Positions 4,659-6,531 of a DNA stretch of 6,531 nucleotides are shown one piece after another. The stretch spans positions 1 through 6,531 of the forward strand of contig CANHUW010000095.1 of assembly GCA_947463975.1 (NCBI GenBank). The letters are read 5' to 3'. A program made the translations under genes and the position numbers. The notes under the pieces were generated by a model that was not told the origin of the DNA, searched no databases, and saw nothing but the letters and a program-made list of their open reading frames with translations. Source of the DNA: Bacteroidota bacterium (lineage in GTDB: Bacteria; Bacteroidota; Bacteroidia; Chitinophagales; Chitinophagaceae). The first letter of the stretch is position 1, and every line of letters begins with the position of its first letter.

Positions 4659-6138
4659 GATCGATCTTTTTTAAAAATTGATTGGCGTTCTGTAAATGTG
4701 CTTTTTTCTTTACATCACTCATTTTATCAAATGTACCTACTAGCATGCCTAATCTTGGGTTCTTTAAGAAGAAGTCTCTGTGTTCATGCATAAATCTCCA
4801 AAATAATCCATCCCATATTGCTTGCCAGTCTCCTTTTTCGTAATCACTCATCTTCATTAAATAATTGCTTCCGCTGATATAGGGTTTGGTGGTCATTAAT
4901 CCACCATCTGCAAATTGGGTCATGCCGTATACATTGGGAACCATCACCCAATCATAGGCGTCAATAAACATTTCCATAAACCATCGATACACTTCATCTG
5001 GATCAAATTCACATAATAACATAAAATTACCTAGCACCATTAACCTTTCAATATGATGGCAGTAGCCAGTTGCTAATATCTTTTGAATGGTTTGATCAAT
5101 GGGAGGTATGCCAGTTGTACCAGTCCAAAAACTTGCAGGTATTTTTCGTTTAAATTTCCAATAATTAGTGGTGCGTTGTTTGCTTCCTTCTCTTTCGTAT
5201 ACAATTCTTATAAATTCTCTCCATCCAATAATTTGCCTAATAAAACCTTCTAATGAATTTAAGGGTATATTTTTTTCTTGTCCAATGGCTAAGGCTTTAT
5301 CAATAATCTGTTTTGGTGTAAGTAAGCCAATATTTAACATGGGGCTTAATACTGAATGATACAATACAGTTTCTTTTGCGACTATTGCATCTTCATAAAT
5401 GCCAAAATTTTCAAATCTATTTTGTAAAAAGTCATCTAACCAATTTTCGGCGTCCTTGAATGTGTATACAAATAGGGGTGCTTCATTAATATTTCCAACA
5501 TGATTTGAAAAGTATTTTTTGGTATATGCCTTAGCTTCAATTGTGTATTTATCTTCTTTAATTTTTGGGAGTAATGGTACTAATTCTTTTTTAGGAAACT
5601 TCATTCGATTTTCGGCATCATAAGTCCATTTGCCTCCAACAGGTTTACCATCTTTTTCTAAAAGTATCTTGCGTTCTTTTCTTTGCCAAGTATAAAAATC
5701 TGTTTGAAAATATGTTTTTCTTTTGCTGAAATATTCATCAACACTCATCATACTATTTAAAAAATAAGGAGTATTAATTATATGAATTTTAATTTCATTT
5801 TTTTTACATGAAGTGTATATTTTCTTCATTAACCAATTATCTACCACATCTGTTATATAAATTGAGGTAATTCCTTTTTTGGCTAAAGTCGCTATTAAGA
5901 TAGAACAATCTGCCTCTTTATTTTGATGCTCAATGTAATTCACCTCCATGCCTTTCTTTATCAAATAATCTTCATAAAATTTCATACTTACCCTATGCAA
6001 AACAATCTTTTGTTGGTGAAAATGAAACTGCTTAAAATAGAGCGTTTCCTCAACTAAATACACCTTTCTTCCTTTTTGAACAATTGGGTTGTCTTTAAAG
6101 AGTTGATGGGGAAAAATGATGGATGCCGATCGGGACAT
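4645..6138 (-). CDS. PhrB/CryB-type (FeS-BCP) photolyase-family protein
   Basis: A 497-residue cryptochrome/photolyase of the prokaryotic FeS-BCP group, whose best-known member is the (6-4) photolyase PhrB of Agrobacterium. Length and domain order are normal: an N-terminal Rossmann domain (IIFPHQLF at 7-14, VYLVEE at 26-31), the signature GGKWTYDAENR at 168-178, then the helical FAD domain from about 220. GWREFIR (305-311), GYCHHIERLMVLGNF (358-372) and PNVYGMTQFADGGLMTTKPY (401-420) are family motifs; H361 and H362 correspond to the histidine pair needed for (6-4) repair in PhrB. All four cysteines that hold the 4Fe-4S cluster in PhrB are absent (see findings). First gene of a two-gene operon overlapping the next by 14 bases. 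Light-driven repair is likely; photoreceptor function is possible. Confidence 0.92.
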   Translation of the reverse strand: MSRSASIIFPHQLFKDNPIVQKGRKVYLVEETLYFKQFHFHQQKIVLHRVSMKFYEDYLIKKGMEVNYIEHQNKEADCSILIATLAKKGITSIYITDVVDNWLMKKIYTSCKKNEIKIHIINTPYFLNSMMSVDEYFSKRKTYFQTDFYTWQRKERKILLEKDGKPVGGKWTYDAENRMKFPKKELVPLLPKIKEDKYTIEAKAYTKKYFSNHVGNINEAPLFVYTFKDAENWLDDFLQNRFENFGIYEDAIVAKETVLYHSVLSPMLNIGLLTPKQIIDKALAIGQEKNIPLNSLEGFIRQIIGWREFIRIVYEREGSKQRTTNYWKFKRKIPASFWTGTTGIPPIDQTIQKILATGYCHHIERLMVLGNFMLLCEFDPDEVYRWFMEMFIDAYDWVMVPNVYGMTQFADGGLMTTKPYISGSNYLMKMSDYEKGDWQAIWDGLFWRFMHEHRDFFLKNPRLGMLVGTFDKMSDVKKKAHLQNANQFLKKIDHEKI

Positions 6139-6316
6139 GATGAATTAATAATGTTAATGTATAATAAACAAGTGCCGCTGTAAATTGTTCAAATTGCTTA
6201 GCTTTTAAAACGATTTCAAACCAGTCAAATAAAACTTCAGCATTTTAATACATATTTATATCAAATTCAGTAAATTCAATGCTCAAACAACTACTAATAA
6301 TAAACAATTGCTTGCT

Positions 6317-6531
6317 ATGAAAACAAACCACTTATTAAAAGCCTCTTTAGTGTTTTCTGCCTTTATTGCGCTAACCTTAATAGCTTTTAAACCAATTAAC
6401 AAAACAGTTCAACCAGATAAGCCTTTCGGAGGTTTAGCATTATATACAGTTCGTGATGCAATGATGAAAGATGCAAGAGCCACTTTAGAAAAAGTAGCAC
6501 AAGCGGGATATGTAAATGTTGAATCTGCTGG
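6317..6531 (+). CDS. Sugar phosphate isomerase/epimerase-like protein, N-terminal part
   Basis: The first 71 codons of a gene cut by the window end. Residues 1-24 form a signal peptide or membrane anchor (MKTNHLLK followed by a hydrophobic run ending at about FKP), so the product is exported. Residues 38-71 (GGLALYTVRDAMMKDARATLEKVAQAGYVNVESAG) match the opening strand and helix of the xylose-isomerase-like TIM barrel (AP endonuclease 2 family), where the usual form is LQLYSVRD followed by a GYxxVE strand. Exported Bacteroidota members often act in carbohydrate metabolism; the substrate and the metal ligands lie outside the window. The 178-bp spacer upstream (6139-6316), shared with the divergent photolyase operon, shows no convincing promoter or palindrome. 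Confidence 0.85.
   Translation, partial: MKTNHLLKASLVFSAFIALTLIAFKPINKTVQPDKPFGGLALYTVRDAMMKDARATLEKVAQAGYVNVESA

Noticed and set aside
4158..5359. Plus-strand short frames inside the photolyase-family genes
   Set aside because: They are antisense to strongly supported coding sequence and show no protein family features.
6139..6316. Regulatory palindrome or promoter in the divergent spacer before the isomerase-like gene
   Set aside because: Only partial matches to TAnnTTTG and no convincing inverted repeat were found on either strand.

Overview
The window is AT-rich chromosomal DNA, most likely from a member of the Bacteroidota, probably a Chitinophagaceae-like organism (inference). The evidence is promoters of the TAnnTTTG type, little sign of Shine-Dalgarno sequences before the genes, a small 'FDPFNPEQ' membrane protein of a kind I associate with that group, and a tandem pair of unusual photolyase-family genes. 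No RNA gene, CRISPR array, insertion sequence or replication origin was seen.

Left part (1-1817): a MerR-type regulator on the minus strand is divergent from a short-chain dehydrogenase/reductase (SDR), which is followed 3 bases later by a four-helix membrane protein of unknown function. The 109-bp space between regulator and SDR holds a promoter in each direction and a candidate operator. The SDR promoter overlaps the longest possible start codon, so the protein probably begins at 504.

Middle part (1818-3511): three single plus-strand genes follow one another: a DinB-family putative metal-dependent enzyme, an 80-residue membrane protein and a secreted 166-residue protein. A related intergenic element (about 55-73 bp) lies just after the four-helix gene, the DinB gene and the 80-residue gene. 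Two of the three copies share 39 identical bases. Two copies are followed by a rho-independent terminator. Read on the minus strand, the copies look like diverged C-terminal coding tails. This repeat family is the least explained thing in the window.

Right part (3519-6138): two overlapping minus-strand genes form an operon. The upstream one is a PhrB/CryB-type (FeS-BCP) photolyase homologue that lacks all four cysteines expected to hold the iron-sulfur cluster. The downstream one carries a photolyase FAD-binding domain at its N-terminus and an alpha/beta domain at its C-terminus, the reverse of the usual order. Together they suggest a light-dependent DNA repair or light-sensing module.

Right edge (6139-6531): a 178-bp divergent spacer in which I see no clear promoter, then the start of an exported sugar phosphate isomerase/epimerase-like protein cut off by the window end.
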